From Paenibacillus sp. FSL R7-0345 (GTDB lineage: Bacteria > Bacillota > Bacilli > Paenibacillales > Paenibacillaceae), in assembly GCF_038595055.1 (NCBI RefSeq), contig NZ_CP152002.1, positions 5,004,501 through 5,068,500 on the forward strand: DNA of 64,000 nucleotides, written 5' to 3'. The notes under the pieces are model-generated. The model ran no database searches. It was given only the letters and a program-made list of their open reading frames with translations, and was not told the DNA's origin. Shown here piece by piece: positions 51,264 to 60,210 of the stretch. The position numbers and the translations under genes were made by a program. Position 1 is the first letter of the stretch, and each line of letters begins with the position of its first letter.

Positions 51264-53598
51264 GAGATACTCCCTCTGCTTCAGGCTGCTTTTTGATCTG
51301 GATCAGCTGCTGATTCAGTTTGCTGATCGCTCTTTTATTGAACAGTAAGCTGTCATTATCCATCGAGGCCAGGGCATCCACCTTGAAGTTCTCCATCATG
51401 CCGTACATCGGGATTTGGGTCAGATCACCGAGAACACGGATGACGATCTGCTTCGTTGCTTCATTCGTCATCAGATCCTGCAGTGTATCCCCTGAGGAAT
51501 AAACACCCTCCGGAATCTCCACCTCAACCAGCGGCTCATTGTCATCCTGCTCCGGCAGCGTGAACCAGTTGGCCACCATCTCCCCTTTATCCTCGACCGG
51601 TGCGGAGTAAGAAGGATTGGCAGCCGCGACCTTTTTAATAACAGCCCGGTCTGTAAAACCTTCCTGCCCGTTATCCGCCACGACCTCAATCATGGTGTAT
51701 CCTTCGCCCAAAAGCACATCCTTGAACAGCAGAATCTTCTCTGCCCCGGATAAAGTTTCGTTCTTTACACCATTTATAATCAGCGATACTGACCCGCAGT
51801 TTGTGTATACCTTCAAATCAGTGCTGTCCCCGGTACGCTCCAGATGGCGTTTGCCGGCAATATGGACGAAAGGCTCCTTGGACCAGTGTGCTTTGTACAT
51901 ATAAAAGGCATCCTTTTTCACCTTGCGGTCATAGGTTATAAGCCCTTTGTTGTTGCGCCCCTTCACACCGCCCTCATCCCGGACATTGGCCCCGAAGTCG
52001 AACATGTTCCACACATACGTTGCCCACAGGAAAGGACGTTCGGCAAAAATCCTCCAGACCTTTTCGTGATATAGCGCATGGTATTCCTCGGTGTAGTCTT
52101 TTACTACAGGCTCATCGCTGTGATATTCGATAATGCCTTCAGCGCCATATTCGGAAATGCTGAGGCAGGTGTCCGGATTGGTCTGATGGAACTGGTCGAT
52201 CCACGGTGCAAAATCCTCCGCCTTCCCGTTATACCAGCCATAGTATTTGTTATAGCCGATCACATCGGTAAGATAGTTGTACTCATCCTTATCATCGACA
52301 ATGAACATGTTCGCCATCGTTGTCAGCCGTGTCGGATCTTCCTGCCTGGTCAGCTCGTTCAGCTCACGGACGACCTGCCGGACCTGCTCCACATTTTTGC
52401 TGCCGATCTGGATTTCATTCTGGATGCCCCAGAAGAGTATAGACGGGTGATTGTAATTCTGGCGGATCAGCTCAACCATTTGTGATTTGGCGTTGGCACC
52501 GGTCAGATCGGTCTCCGACATGCGGGTGATGAACGGAATTTCCGCCCAGACGACCATTCCTGCACTGTCACACAGATCGTAGAAATACTGGTCATGCTGG
52601 TAATGGGCCAGCCGGATGGAGTTTGCTCCAATTTCCCGGATCAGTTCCATGTCTTCCTCATGCTGCTGCGCCGTAATCGCCCAGCCCATATCCTTGCGGT
52701 CCTGATGCCGCGAGACACCCTGCAGCCGGACCGGTCTGCCGTTCAGATACAGCCCCTCAGCCGGATCAACGCGGAAATAACGCACCCCAAAAGGAATAAG
52801 CAGCTCATCTATCGTATCGTTATAGCGCTGCAGGGAGACCTTTGCCTGATACAGATGCGCATCTGGAACGGCATCCCATAGCAGCGGTTTAGGAATCGTT
52901 ATGGCCAGGTCTACCGCTGAAGTGTCTCCAGCAGCAAGCTTGACCTCGGCACCGGAGACTCCGGCAACAGCCCCGGCCTTATCCAGCAGCTCGACCCATA
53001 GTCTGGTCTTCCCTTCCTCGGGAGAGTCGTTGGCAATCCGGGTATGAATCCGTAACTGCGCAGCTTCAGCCGTTACTTTTTCCTGCACGACATATACACC
53101 GGCAGAGCCGTGATCCAGCAGGTCGATATGCACCGGATTCAAGATGATCAGATTTACATCGCGGTAAATGCCGCCATAGAAGGTAAAGTCGGCGCGCAGC
53201 GGGTAGACATCCTCCAAGGCGGAGTTATCCACTTTTACAGCCAGTAGATTAGGAGCTCCAAATTGCAAATATGCTGTCAAATCAAACCGGAAAGCGGAAT
53301 ATCCTCCGCGGTGCTGGCCGATATGCATGCCGTTCAGATAGACATCCGCCACGCTGTTGGCACCCTGAAATTCGATATACACCCGGTTATGCTGTTCAGC
53401 GGCCGGCAGGGTCAGCGTCTTCCGGTACCAGCAGGCCCGCCGGTCATATTCATTGCCGTTAGCGCCATCAACCGCATTCCAGGTATGCGGCAGGGAAACT
53501 TTCTCCCAGTCCCGGTCGCTGCAGGCCGGATCGGCACCCTCTATCTCACTTTGTTTCGAGAATCTCCAGTCGGCATTCAAATTCAATATTTTACGCAT
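51256..53598 (-). CDS. GH2 beta-galactosidase/glucuronidase-type hydrolase
   Basis: A 780-residue family 2 enzyme: sugar-binding sandwich (1-150), Ig-like domain (160-270), TIM barrel (280-570) with acid/base Glu395 in WGIQNEIQ and nucleophile Glu483 in SISEYGAEG, then C-terminal beta domains. It is cytoplasmic. The start is the ATG at 53598, 9 bases after GGAGG; a frame from 53619 adds seven residues. It lies between an SDR gene and the second large hydrolase gene. Beta-galactosidase is the commonest activity, but glucuronidase or xylosidase cannot be excluded. Confidence 0.92.
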   Translation of the reverse strand: MRKILNLNADWRFSKQSEIEGADPACSDRDWEKVSLPHTWNAVDGANGNEYDRRACWYRKTLTLPAAEQHNRVYIEFQGANSVADVYLNGMHIGQHRGGYSAFRFDLTAYLQFGAPNLLAVKVDNSALEDVYPLRADFTFYGGIYRDVNLIILNPVHIDLLDHGSAGVYVVQEKVTAEAAQLRIHTRIANDSPEEGKTRLWVELLDKAGAVAGVSGAEVKLAAGDTSAVDLAITIPKPLLWDAVPDAHLYQAKVSLQRYNDTIDELLIPFGVRYFRVDPAEGLYLNGRPVRLQGVSRHQDRKDMGWAITAQQHEEDMELIREIGANSIRLAHYQHDQYFYDLCDSAGMVVWAEIPFITRMSETDLTGANAKSQMVELIRQNYNHPSILFWGIQNEIQIGSKNVEQVRQVVRELNELTRQEDPTRLTTMANMFIVDDKDEYNYLTDVIGYNKYYGWYNGKAEDFAPWIDQFHQTNPDTCLSISEYGAEGIIEYHSDEPVVKDYTEEYHALYHEKVWRIFAERPFLWATYVWNMFDFGANVRDEGGVKGRNNKGLITYDRKVKKDAFYMYKAHWSKEPFVHIAGKRHLERTGDSTDLKVYTNCGSVSLIINGVKNETLSGAEKILLFKDVLLGEGYTMIEVVADNGQEGFTDRAVIKKVAAANPSYSAPVEDKGEMVANWFTLPEQDDNEPLVEVEIPEGVYSSGDTLQDLMTNEATKQIVIRVLGDLTQIPMYGMMENFKVDALASMDNDSLLFNKRAISKLNQQLIQIKKQPEAEGVSHE

Positions 53599-53650
53599 TC
53601 CAAAATCCCTCCGTCCCATTTCCCTTTACCCTCTATCCGTTCCAGTCCGC

Positions 53651-54454
53651 TTAGAGCAGCTCCTTCATCTTATCGGCAATCAGCTCCGCGGCCCGCCGCG
53701 GGTTCAGGCGGTACAGCTTATCCATCATCCGGGAATCCTTGCCGGCCAGCACACGGTACCGGTCCTTTTCGATTCCTTCTATAATAATTGCTGCCGCCTG
53801 CACGGGGGTCAGCAGCTGGGCGACCTGATCCTTGCTCATTTCTTTGTTGCCTGCGTCGGCAAGGCCGGAGTTCTGCATAATGTTGGTGCTTACACCGCCG
53901 GGAAAAACCACAGTCACCTTTACCTTGGTGTCTTTCAGCTCGGAGCGCAGCCCTTCGGTCAGCAGCTTGACCGCTGCCTTCGATGCCCCGTAAATGGTCT
54001 GCCCGGGAACGGGCAGGAACCCGCCCATGCTGGATACATTTGTAATATGGGCTACGGGTCTGGCCAGTAAATGCGGCAGAAAGGTTTTGACCATGTAGAG
54101 CGTTCCGTAGAAGTTAATATCCATTACCTGTCTGATTTTGTCATAACCGAGTTCATTTACCGGCACGAACGGGTGAATGATTCCGGCATTGTTGATGATC
54201 CCGTCCACAGCTCCGTGCTGCTTCAGCACCTGCTCCGGCAACGCTTCTACTGCAGCGGGATCTGTCAGATTTACGAGATGTATGGATAATCTGTCGCTGG
54301 CGGCGCCGGTTTGCTTCACCGTTTCTTCCAAAGCGTTGTGGCTTATATCAACAGCGGCAACACGCGCCCCTTTGGACAGCAGATTGCGTACTAATTCCCG
54401 GCCGATGCCGCCTCCGGCTCCGGTAACAACAATAACCTTGCCTGATACCTTCAT
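53651..54454 (-). CDS. Short-chain dehydrogenase/reductase within the hydrolase operon
   Basis: A 267-residue SDR with cofactor loop TGAGGGIGRE (about 12-21), Asp after strand 2 (AAVDIS, favouring NAD), NNAGI, Ser in NVSSMGG and the YGASKAAVKL active site. The C-terminal region (ILAGKDSRMMDKLYRLNPRRAAELIA-like) is longer than in typical sugar dehydrogenases and resembles SDRs acting on hydrophobic substrates. The start is the ATG at 54454, 8 bases after AAGGTGG. It lies between the GH1 and GH2 genes, so a link to the released sugar or aglycone is likely but not shown. Confidence 0.88.
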   Translation of the reverse strand: MKVSGKVIVVTGAGGGIGRELVRNLLSKGARVAAVDISHNALEETVKQTGAASDRLSIHLVNLTDPAAVEALPEQVLKQHGAVDGIINNAGIIHPFVPVNELGYDKIRQVMDINFYGTLYMVKTFLPHLLARPVAHITNVSSMGGFLPVPGQTIYGASKAAVKLLTEGLRSELKDTKVKVTVVFPGGVSTNIMQNSGLADAGNKEMSKDQVAQLLTPVQAAAIIIEGIEKDRYRVLAGKDSRMMDKLYRLNPRRAAELIADKMKELL

Positions 54455-54497
54455 GTCTGCAGCCACCTTCTTCTTTCATAGTTACTGATTACCGCTG

Positions 54498-55781
54498 CTA
54501 TAAGCCGGCTTTACTAATCGCGCCCAGCACAGACAGGCTCTCTTTCGGATGTCTTGTCTGGGTGGAACGGTCCACGGCAATCAGCCCGAAGGTCTGGTCA
54601 TAGCCCAGCTGCCATTCGAAATTATCGAGCAGCGACCAATACGTGTAGCCGATAACCGGAATCCCCTTGGCAATACGGTCCTGCACACCCTTCAGCGCCT
54701 CTCTGATGAATGTAACCCTGTCTTCATCATTGTCACCGGATAAGCCGTTTTCGGTAATGAAGATAGGCTTTTTCCAATGCTCTGATACGAAATCCAGTAC
54801 ATTCCCCAGCGCCGCCGGATAATTTTCATAGCCCATTTTCGTCAGTTTGGCTGCTGCATCCGGGGGAACGACACCGTCCGGCCCGTGGATTTTGCGCGAG
54901 TAATTCTGTACACCAAGGAAATCATCACCCTGCAGATACGGCAGATAGACTAGGAAGTCCTCCTGCTGTTCCAGCTGCACAAACGGCTCTCCGCCCGGCA
55001 GGGCCTGATGATCATATAGTGAAAAGGTGATGCCTACCTGAATGTCCGGATACAGCTCCTTAATAATGCGGCGCGCTGTCTCATGGCATTTCATAATAAT
55101 ATGTTCACCCTGCTCCGTTCTTGGAGAGAGAAAAGGCTGCACCTGACCCGGAGGGATGCCGAAGATTTCCCCGAGCTCACGGTAATAATGCTCCATCCGG
55201 GTGCCCAGATCCGTATTCAGCCCCACCTGGACTTCGGCATTATTCTTCTGCTTGGCGCCGCCGCCCATCATCCGCTTCATAATCTTGGTGATCTGCTTGC
55301 CCATATTGGCTTCATTGATCGTACAGATATAAGGAATCAGTCCGCCCAGTTCTGAGACAACATGTCTGCAGTACCGGCCAAAGGCTTCAATAGTCGCCTC
55401 ATTCTCCCATCCCCCTGCGCTGACAAGCCATTTAGGAGAGGAAAAGTGATGCAGCGTCACCACCGGCGTAACCCCCTGCTGATGGCAGAAATTCAGCACA
55501 TCCCTGTAATGCCCGATTTCTTGTTCGTTGAATTCACCCGCTACCGGCTCGATTCTCGCCCATTCAATGGAGAACCGGTAAGCGTTGCAGCCGGCCTCCT
55601 TCAGCAGCAGAATATCTTCTTCATACCGGTTATAATGATCCACTGCATCTAACGAAGGTTCCTTGTATACGGAATGAGGTGCATGCTCCATCGCCCAAAA
55701 ATCACTATAAATATTATGGCCTTCCACCTGATGGGCAGCTGTAGCCGCCCCAATCATAAAATTCGCCGGAAACTTTCCCAT
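54498..55781 (-). CDS. GH1 glycosidase, atypical acid/base motif
   Basis: A 427-residue GH1 barrel with nucleophile Glu344 in FITENGLSGD. The acid/base motif is TINEAN (Glu157) rather than the usual NEP. Residues 160-190 hold an insert rich in Lys, Met and Gly (KIMKRMMGGGAKQKNN). The start is the ATG at 55781, behind AAAGGGTGG; a frame from 55844 lacks a ribosome site and runs over the cre-like box. First gene of the hydrolase operon, divergent from the AraC regulator. Confidence 0.9.
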   Translation of the reverse strand: MGKFPANFMIGAATAAHQVEGHNIYSDFWAMEHAPHSVYKEPSLDAVDHYNRYEEDILLLKEAGCNAYRFSIEWARIEPVAGEFNEQEIGHYRDVLNFCHQQGVTPVVTLHHFSSPKWLVSAGGWENEATIEAFGRYCRHVVSELGGLIPYICTINEANMGKQITKIMKRMMGGGAKQKNNAEVQVGLNTDLGTRMEHYYRELGEIFGIPPGQVQPFLSPRTEQGEHIIMKCHETARRIIKELYPDIQVGITFSLYDHQALPGGEPFVQLEQQEDFLVYLPYLQGDDFLGVQNYSRKIHGPDGVVPPDAAAKLTKMGYENYPAALGNVLDFVSEHWKKPIFITENGLSGDNDEDRVTFIREALKGVQDRIAKGIPVIGYTYWSLLDNFEWQLGYDQTFGLIAVDRSTQTRHPKESLSVLGAISKAGL

Positions 55782-55816
55782 TTTTCTGTCCACCCTTTCC
55801 AAGGTACATGATAAAA

Positions 55817-55830
55817 TGTAACCGCTACCA
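55817..55830. promoter_or_regulatory. cre site in the divergent GH1/AraC promoter region
   Basis: TGTAACCGCTACCA, 13 of 14 matches to the CcpA consensus, 36 bases before the GH1 start. Confidence 0.5.
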
Positions 55831-55946
55831 ATTGTTCGGATCACCTTACAGCTAAAATCATATCATTGCTGCAAAAATCCTTATGGTATTTTGGTACTCT
55901 TTTTTGTAATATTGAACCAGGAAGTAGGAAAGGGGAATGGCCCGGC

Positions 55947-57185
55947 ATGAACACCGAGGAGCATTTTAAGCTATGTGACCTTATCGCTGCCACATTTGAT
56001 CTGCACGTCTTCTATATCGATCCCTCCGGAAAAATCACTTATGAATCCTCCAACAGCAAGCTGCTGAACCCGCTGTATGAGAACCAGAAAGAGAGTTTGT
56101 TTGCACGCCTGAACTTCTATGCCGGCAAGCCGTACGATTTTCCGCTGCTGCAAAAGTCAGCCTTTTCCGAGAAATTCCTGCTCATCAGCGTGTTCAGCCA
56201 GCAGGTGTTCGAAGGCACAGTGCTCATCGGCCCGTCCGTTTCCTATCCGCTGTCTGCCGACCGGGTGAGCGGGATCATCAATGATTCCCTGGCTTTCTTT
56301 TACCGCGATAAAATCATCCAGTACTACAGCTCCATCCCTGTCGTTCCCCTTGAAAAGCTGCTGAATATCGGCACGCTCGTTTTCCAGCTGTTCAACCAGC
56401 GCTATATTGCGCCGGAAACGGTCTGGTCGCGGAACGGCGAGTTAAGAGAATCCCATGAAAAAATGGAGAAGAACGAGCTGGTGGTCTCCCATAATCTACA
56501 GGCAAGCATCTATCATGAGCGGCTGTTTGAGAAAAAAATGCTGGAGGTCATCCGGGAGGGCCGGGTCGAGGAGCTGCCCCAGCTGCCTCATCTGAAGGAA
56601 GAGGAAATTGCCAGCGTACTGTCCAAAACCAGCTATTTCCGGTCCAATAAAAATCACATCATCACCCTCATCACCCTGGTATCCCGAGCTGCGATTGACG
56701 GAGGGCTGCATGAGGAGATCGCTTTCAGCCTGCATGACCGCTTTATTCAGCAGCTGGAGGAGGCGAACACCCTGGAGGGCATCCGTGAACTGGCCAAGGA
56801 AGTGCTCTATACCTATGCGGAAAAGGTCCGGGAGGTCAAAAACGAACGCTTTTCCAAAACGGTTACGACCTGCAAAGATTACATATACAAGCATATTTAT
56901 GAAAATATCAGCCACGACGATATCGCCCGCAAGGCCGACCTCAGCCCGAAATATCTGTCCGTCCTGTTCAAGCGGGAGGTCGGCATCACCGTCAGCGAAT
57001 ACATCCAGAACACCCGTATTAATGAAGCAAAAAAACTGCTCGCCCACAGCCAGACGCCCATCTCCGAAATCTGCACCCTCCTCAACTTCAACGACCAGAG
57101 CTATTTCACCAAGGTGTTCAAAAAGGTGTCGGGCGTTACGCCTATGGTTTACAGGGAGCGGTATCATCTGCTGAAGCGGAAATAG
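55947..57185 (+). CDS. AraC-family regulator divergent from the hydrolase operon
   Basis: A 412-residue regulator. The first 270 residues form a sensor region with a PAS/GAF-like start (LCDLIAATFDLHVFYIDPSG), and the last 100 are the AraC double helix-turn-helix (DIARKADLSPKYLSVLFKREVG, then ISEICTLLNFNDQSYFTKVFKKVSG). The ATG at 55947 follows AAAGGGGAA; the frame extends upstream without a ribosome site. Position suggests it activates the GH1-SDR-GH2 operon in response to an intracellular sugar or aglycone. Confidence 0.9.
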   Translation: MNTEEHFKLCDLIAATFDLHVFYIDPSGKITYESSNSKLLNPLYENQKESLFARLNFYAGKPYDFPLLQKSAFSEKFLLISVFSQQVFEGTVLIGPSVSYPLSADRVSGIINDSLAFFYRDKIIQYYSSIPVVPLEKLLNIGTLVFQLFNQRYIAPETVWSRNGELRESHEKMEKNELVVSHNLQASIYHERLFEKKMLEVIREGRVEELPQLPHLKEEEIASVLSKTSYFRSNKNHIITLITLVSRAAIDGGLHEEIAFSLHDRFIQQLEEANTLEGIRELAKEVLYTYAEKVREVKNERFSKTVTTCKDYIYKHIYENISHDDIARKADLSPKYLSVLFKREVGITVSEYIQNTRINEAKKLLAHSQTPISEICTLLNFNDQSYFTKVFKKVSGVTPMVYRERYHLLKRK

Positions 57186-57674
57186 GACTGCAGCGGATAA
57201 CCATTTTCAGCAAAAAGAAACCCGCGCTTTCGCGCGGGCTCCAATCTCTGAACCAAGCCAACCTCAACCCACTCCCCGTCACCCGGGATTGCAGTTTCCT
57301 CTGCCTGCCCGTTGCGGGCATACTTCAGCACACCCTGCCCATGCGTGCTCCGCACCCTGATCTTTTCCTGATCCATGTAGACCTCAATGTCCCCCGGACC
57401 GGCTCCCCAGGCATCCTCTGGTGACAACGCCTCCGCCTCTGACTCCCCGGAGACTGCCTCCAGCGAATTCCCCATCCAGGCGCCCAGCTCAGCAGCAAAT
57501 TCCGGCAGTACGCACAGATTATACGCGATCAGCGGATTCCGGGCAGAGGGGCCGGCTGGCCGGAAAATATGCGAGGTGCCTACGGACAGGAGGTACAGGC
57601 AGCACGGAGCGGCGGCGAACCGCTGTTTATTTTTACCGGAGAGCCGGGCAGCTATATTGCCCTTGAAGACAGGG
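57186..57674. other. Region with no assignable gene; long minus-strand frame
   Basis: A minus-strand frame stays open from upstream of 57600 down to 57164 and overlaps the end of the AraC gene. Its translation (LIAYNLCVLPEFAAELGAWM, GDIEVYMDQEKIRVRS) looks partly protein-like but matches no family I know. A terminator-type hairpin (57221-57238, CCCGCGC / GCGCGGG, T-rich only on the minus strand) lies inside it. A relic of a minus-strand gene is the simplest reading. Confidence 0.35.
57221..57238 (-). terminator. Minus-strand terminator hairpin after the AraC gene
   Basis: CCCGCGC / GCGCGGG with a 4-base loop, followed on the minus strand by TTTCTTTTT. Confidence 0.6.
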
Positions 57675-57899
57675 GGCTGGAGCTTCTCTGATTATATGCA
57701 GCATAAGCGGATCGAGCTGGCCTGCCAGCTTTTAATCGGGACGGGCCGCAAAATGCCCGACATCGCCAAAAGCATCGGCTACCAGGACACCGCGTATTTC
57801 CGCGAGATTTTTCGTAAGCTGATGGGGGGTAGTCCGAGTGAATACCGGAAGGCTCCTGGTATATCCGGGCCTGTAAGCCATACAGAACAGCAGCAATAG
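57675..57899 (+). pseudogene. C-terminal remnant of an AraC-family gene
   Basis: About 75 codons matching the second half of an AraC DNA-binding domain: WSFSDYMQHKRIELACQLL, then MPDIAKSIGYQDTAYFREIF and SPSEYRK. The N-terminal sensor and first helix-turn-helix are missing. Upstream, two other frames carry protein-like pieces that stop just before the join, so the fragment has lost its start. Confidence 0.65.
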
Positions 57900-57952
57900 T
57901 ACAGAGCAGTCCAATCCAATTGCCAGAGCAGGCAGCCTGCCGTTCATCATCT

Positions 57953-58333
57953 TTAGTGGCTTTTTAGGCGGTCGTCACGGATGGTTGTAATATGTCTGGC
58001 AAAATAATAATATTTCCCGATGGCTACAGTAATCAGCAGAATCCGGAATACCGTACTGTCAGTAATAATAAAAGCAATAAGCAGCATAGTCAAAGCAAAG
58101 CCCTGGATAAGCACCTTATCTTTCAGTGTCATGGAGCGTGAGTCGGCAAAGCTCTTCAAGTGCTTTTTATATAGTCCGGTAGATAAAAACCACCCGTGAA
58201 ACCGCTCTGAGCCGCGGGAAAAGCAAAAGGCGGACAGCAGCAATAATGGCGTTGTAGGTAATACAGGCAAAAACACCCCTGCAGCACCGAGGCCCACACA
58301 CACAAATCCAACAAATATATAGATGTATTTCAA
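57953..58333 (-). CDS. YbaN/DUF454-family membrane protein
   Basis: A 126-residue protein with the DUF454 pattern: an N-terminal helix containing VGLGAAGVFLPVLPTTPLLLLSAFCFSRGSERFH, then LKSFADSRSMTLKDKV and two more helices. The biochemical role of the family is unknown. The TTG at 58333 is chosen because GGAGGCGG lies 5 bases upstream; a longer frame to 58432 adds 33 residues unlike the family. Confidence 0.85.
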   Translation of the reverse strand: MKYIYIFVGFVCVGLGAAGVFLPVLPTTPLLLLSAFCFSRGSERFHGWFLSTGLYKKHLKSFADSRSMTLKDKVLIQGFALTMLLIAFIITDSTVFRILLITVAIGKYYYFARHITTIRDDRLKSH

Positions 58334-58587
58334 TCTTTCCGCCTCCGTACGATATAGAGTTGAACGCTCCAGAAAATTAGCTATACCATACATATCACTA
58401 CTGAGAATATTTCTCAATGATAATTGTAACAAAGTATCCGCTATCCCTCTGTTGCCACGGCAACAAAACGGAGAAGAAGTATGGAGAATACGAGAATAAG
58501 GCGGTAAACAGCATTGCGGAGGTATTGTAAGCGCTTGGCGGGCGGCGGCATTTGGGGAGTCGGTTTAACAGCTAAGTTATAAAGCAA

Positions 58588-58627
58588 CGGCAGTCAAAGA
58601 CTTGTTAAACTAAGTCTTTGACTGCCG
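58588..58627. terminator. Long hairpin terminator downstream of the AT-rich orphan
   Basis: Perfect 16-base arms CGGCAGTCAAAGACTT / AAGTCTTTGACTGCCG with an 8-base loop. It recalls the hairpin at 3122-3165 in its AAGACT and CTGCCG segments. Confidence 0.7.
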
Positions 58628-58682
58628 CTGGTACTCGACTATCTTTTTCCGTTTGTTCAAAGAACCGTTCATCCACAAATTA

Positions 58683-59036
58683 TCACTTCACTCTTTCGGA
58701 AATATTTTCACTTATTTCTTCAGGATTTTTAACACCAATGATCAACTTTGATATTTTGAACTTACCAACTTTAAAGCTATCCAAATCTAAATGAAGAGTT
58801 TCAACCTCATTTTCAAAAAAGTGCAGTTGATAACCACCATTTGATCTAAATAACCCATTTCTCATTCCCCGAAATAAAGCACCATATAGTTTAAAAGCAT
58901 CTGGTATCGGTCTACCCGTTGTTATTCCTGTGATTGAAGAGTATGGAATTTGCAATCCGTTATCTAATTTTAAAAAAGGTGAGTTTCCAACGTCGATATT
59001 TACGCAGGTTTCCATTAGTTGAATTTTACGTTCCAT
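58683..59036 (-). CDS. Small AT-rich protein, PH-domain-like
   Basis: A 117-residue protein with alternating beta strands and a C-terminal helix. The segment LQIPYSSITGITTGRPI resembles the strand-turn pattern of bacterial PH-like domains, but the match is structural guesswork. It has no signal or membrane segment. A GGGGGGG site lies 5-7 bases before the ATG. It is clearly more AT-rich than its left neighbours, which suggests separate origin. Function unknown. Confidence 0.6.
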   Translation of the reverse strand: MERKIQLMETCVNIDVGNSPFLKLDNGLQIPYSSITGITTGRPIPDAFKLYGALFRGMRNGLFRSNGGYQLHFFENEVETLHLDLDSFKVGKFKISKLIIGVKNPEEISENISERVK

Positions 59037-59157
59037 AGTTTGACCCCCCCAATTTGAAATAATCCATAATTACAATATAATACCACAACACATGTTCAAG
59101 TCACCTTTCTCACCCAGCTCCTCTCCCATTTTTGTTGATGCCTCTTTCGTACATAGG

Positions 59158-60066
59158 CTATACGGTTTTATCCTCATTCTGTAAATGAAAAACATTCCTT
59201 GTTGCTTCTATGAAAGATAACATGATTGGTGAAAGCCACTTGTCTTTATGCCACAACATCTGTGTGTACACCTGTAAATCCGGAATTTGCCATGGCAGGA
59301 CAACAAGTTCTCCGCGTTCAACTTCAGCTTCCACGACGATTTCAGGAAGAAAGGCAATACCGATTCCAGAAATTGCACATTTTTTAATTGCTTCAGCACT
59401 TTGAAACTCCAGATACGTGATGCTATCAATGCCTTCTTTCTCAAAAGATCGGTCAAACATCGTTCGATATGGACAACCCTTTTCATTGGTCAAGAACACT
59501 TCTTCATGAAAATCTTCCAGCTTTAGCACAGCTCGCATAGCAAGTGGATGATCTGGAGCAGCCAACAAACGGAAATTCTCTTCTACGAGCGGTTCCACGA
59601 CAAGTCCACTTGAACAAATAGGTTCATCCAGCATATAAACGATATCCGTCGTTCCCTCGAATAACGTTTGCTTAAGCTCTTGATTCGGAACTGAGCGAAA
59701 GACCAAGCGAACACCCGGATGTTGCGAACGAAACTGTTGGAAGACCGGAGGAAGCCTATAGGAGCAAATGACTTCATTCGCACTTATCGTTAGAGTACCA
59801 CTTAGTTTTGCATTATCATGGACAACACTGCGAGCTTCGTCCAATTTTTCAAGAATACCTTGGGCATGCGTTAGAAAGCGCTTGCCCGCAGTTGTAAGCA
59901 CGAGTTGCTTGCCCAAACGATCAAAGAGGCGGACACCCAGCTCCTCTTCCAATGCTTTAATTTGCATCGTGACGTTGGAAGGAACGTAGCTCAGCACCTC
60001 TGCTGCCCGCGTGAAATTTAATGTTGTAGCAACCGTGCAAAACGTATTCAATTGGCGCAATTCCAT
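59158..60066 (-). CDS. LysR-family transcriptional regulator
   Basis: A 302-residue LTTR. The N-terminal winged helix (1-60) reads FCTVATTLNFTRAAEVLSYVPSNVTMQIKALEEELGVRLFDRLGK; the rest is a periplasmic-binding-protein-like effector domain (90-300). The start ATG at 60066 has AGGGAGG about 6 bases upstream. It is divergent from the MetX-like hydrolase gene and probably controls it from the 144-base gap, as is usual for the family. Confidence 0.93.
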   Translation of the reverse strand: MELRQLNTFCTVATTLNFTRAAEVLSYVPSNVTMQIKALEEELGVRLFDRLGKQLVLTTAGKRFLTHAQGILEKLDEARSVVHDNAKLSGTLTISANEVICSYRLPPVFQQFRSQHPGVRLVFRSVPNQELKQTLFEGTTDIVYMLDEPICSSGLVVEPLVEENFRLLAAPDHPLAMRAVLKLEDFHEEVFLTNEKGCPYRTMFDRSFEKEGIDSITYLEFQSAEAIKKCAISGIGIAFLPEIVVEAEVERGELVVLPWQIPDLQVYTQMLWHKDKWLSPIMLSFIEATRNVFHLQNEDKTV

Positions 60067-60210
60067 CGTAGGCCTCCCTTTCTTCTTTCAATTATATTGA
60101 ATGCTATCTTGAATTCTATTCACTTTTATTGAGAGTATCACGACTCTATACTGAGTACAAGAGATCACAGTGAACATGTGGTTTTTCATTTTGAAGGGAG
60201 CGACCATACG

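Noticed and set aside
57164..57475. 103-residue minus-strand ORF as a real gene
   Set aside because: It overlaps the end of the AraC gene, contains a terminator hairpin, has no ribosome site and matches no family.
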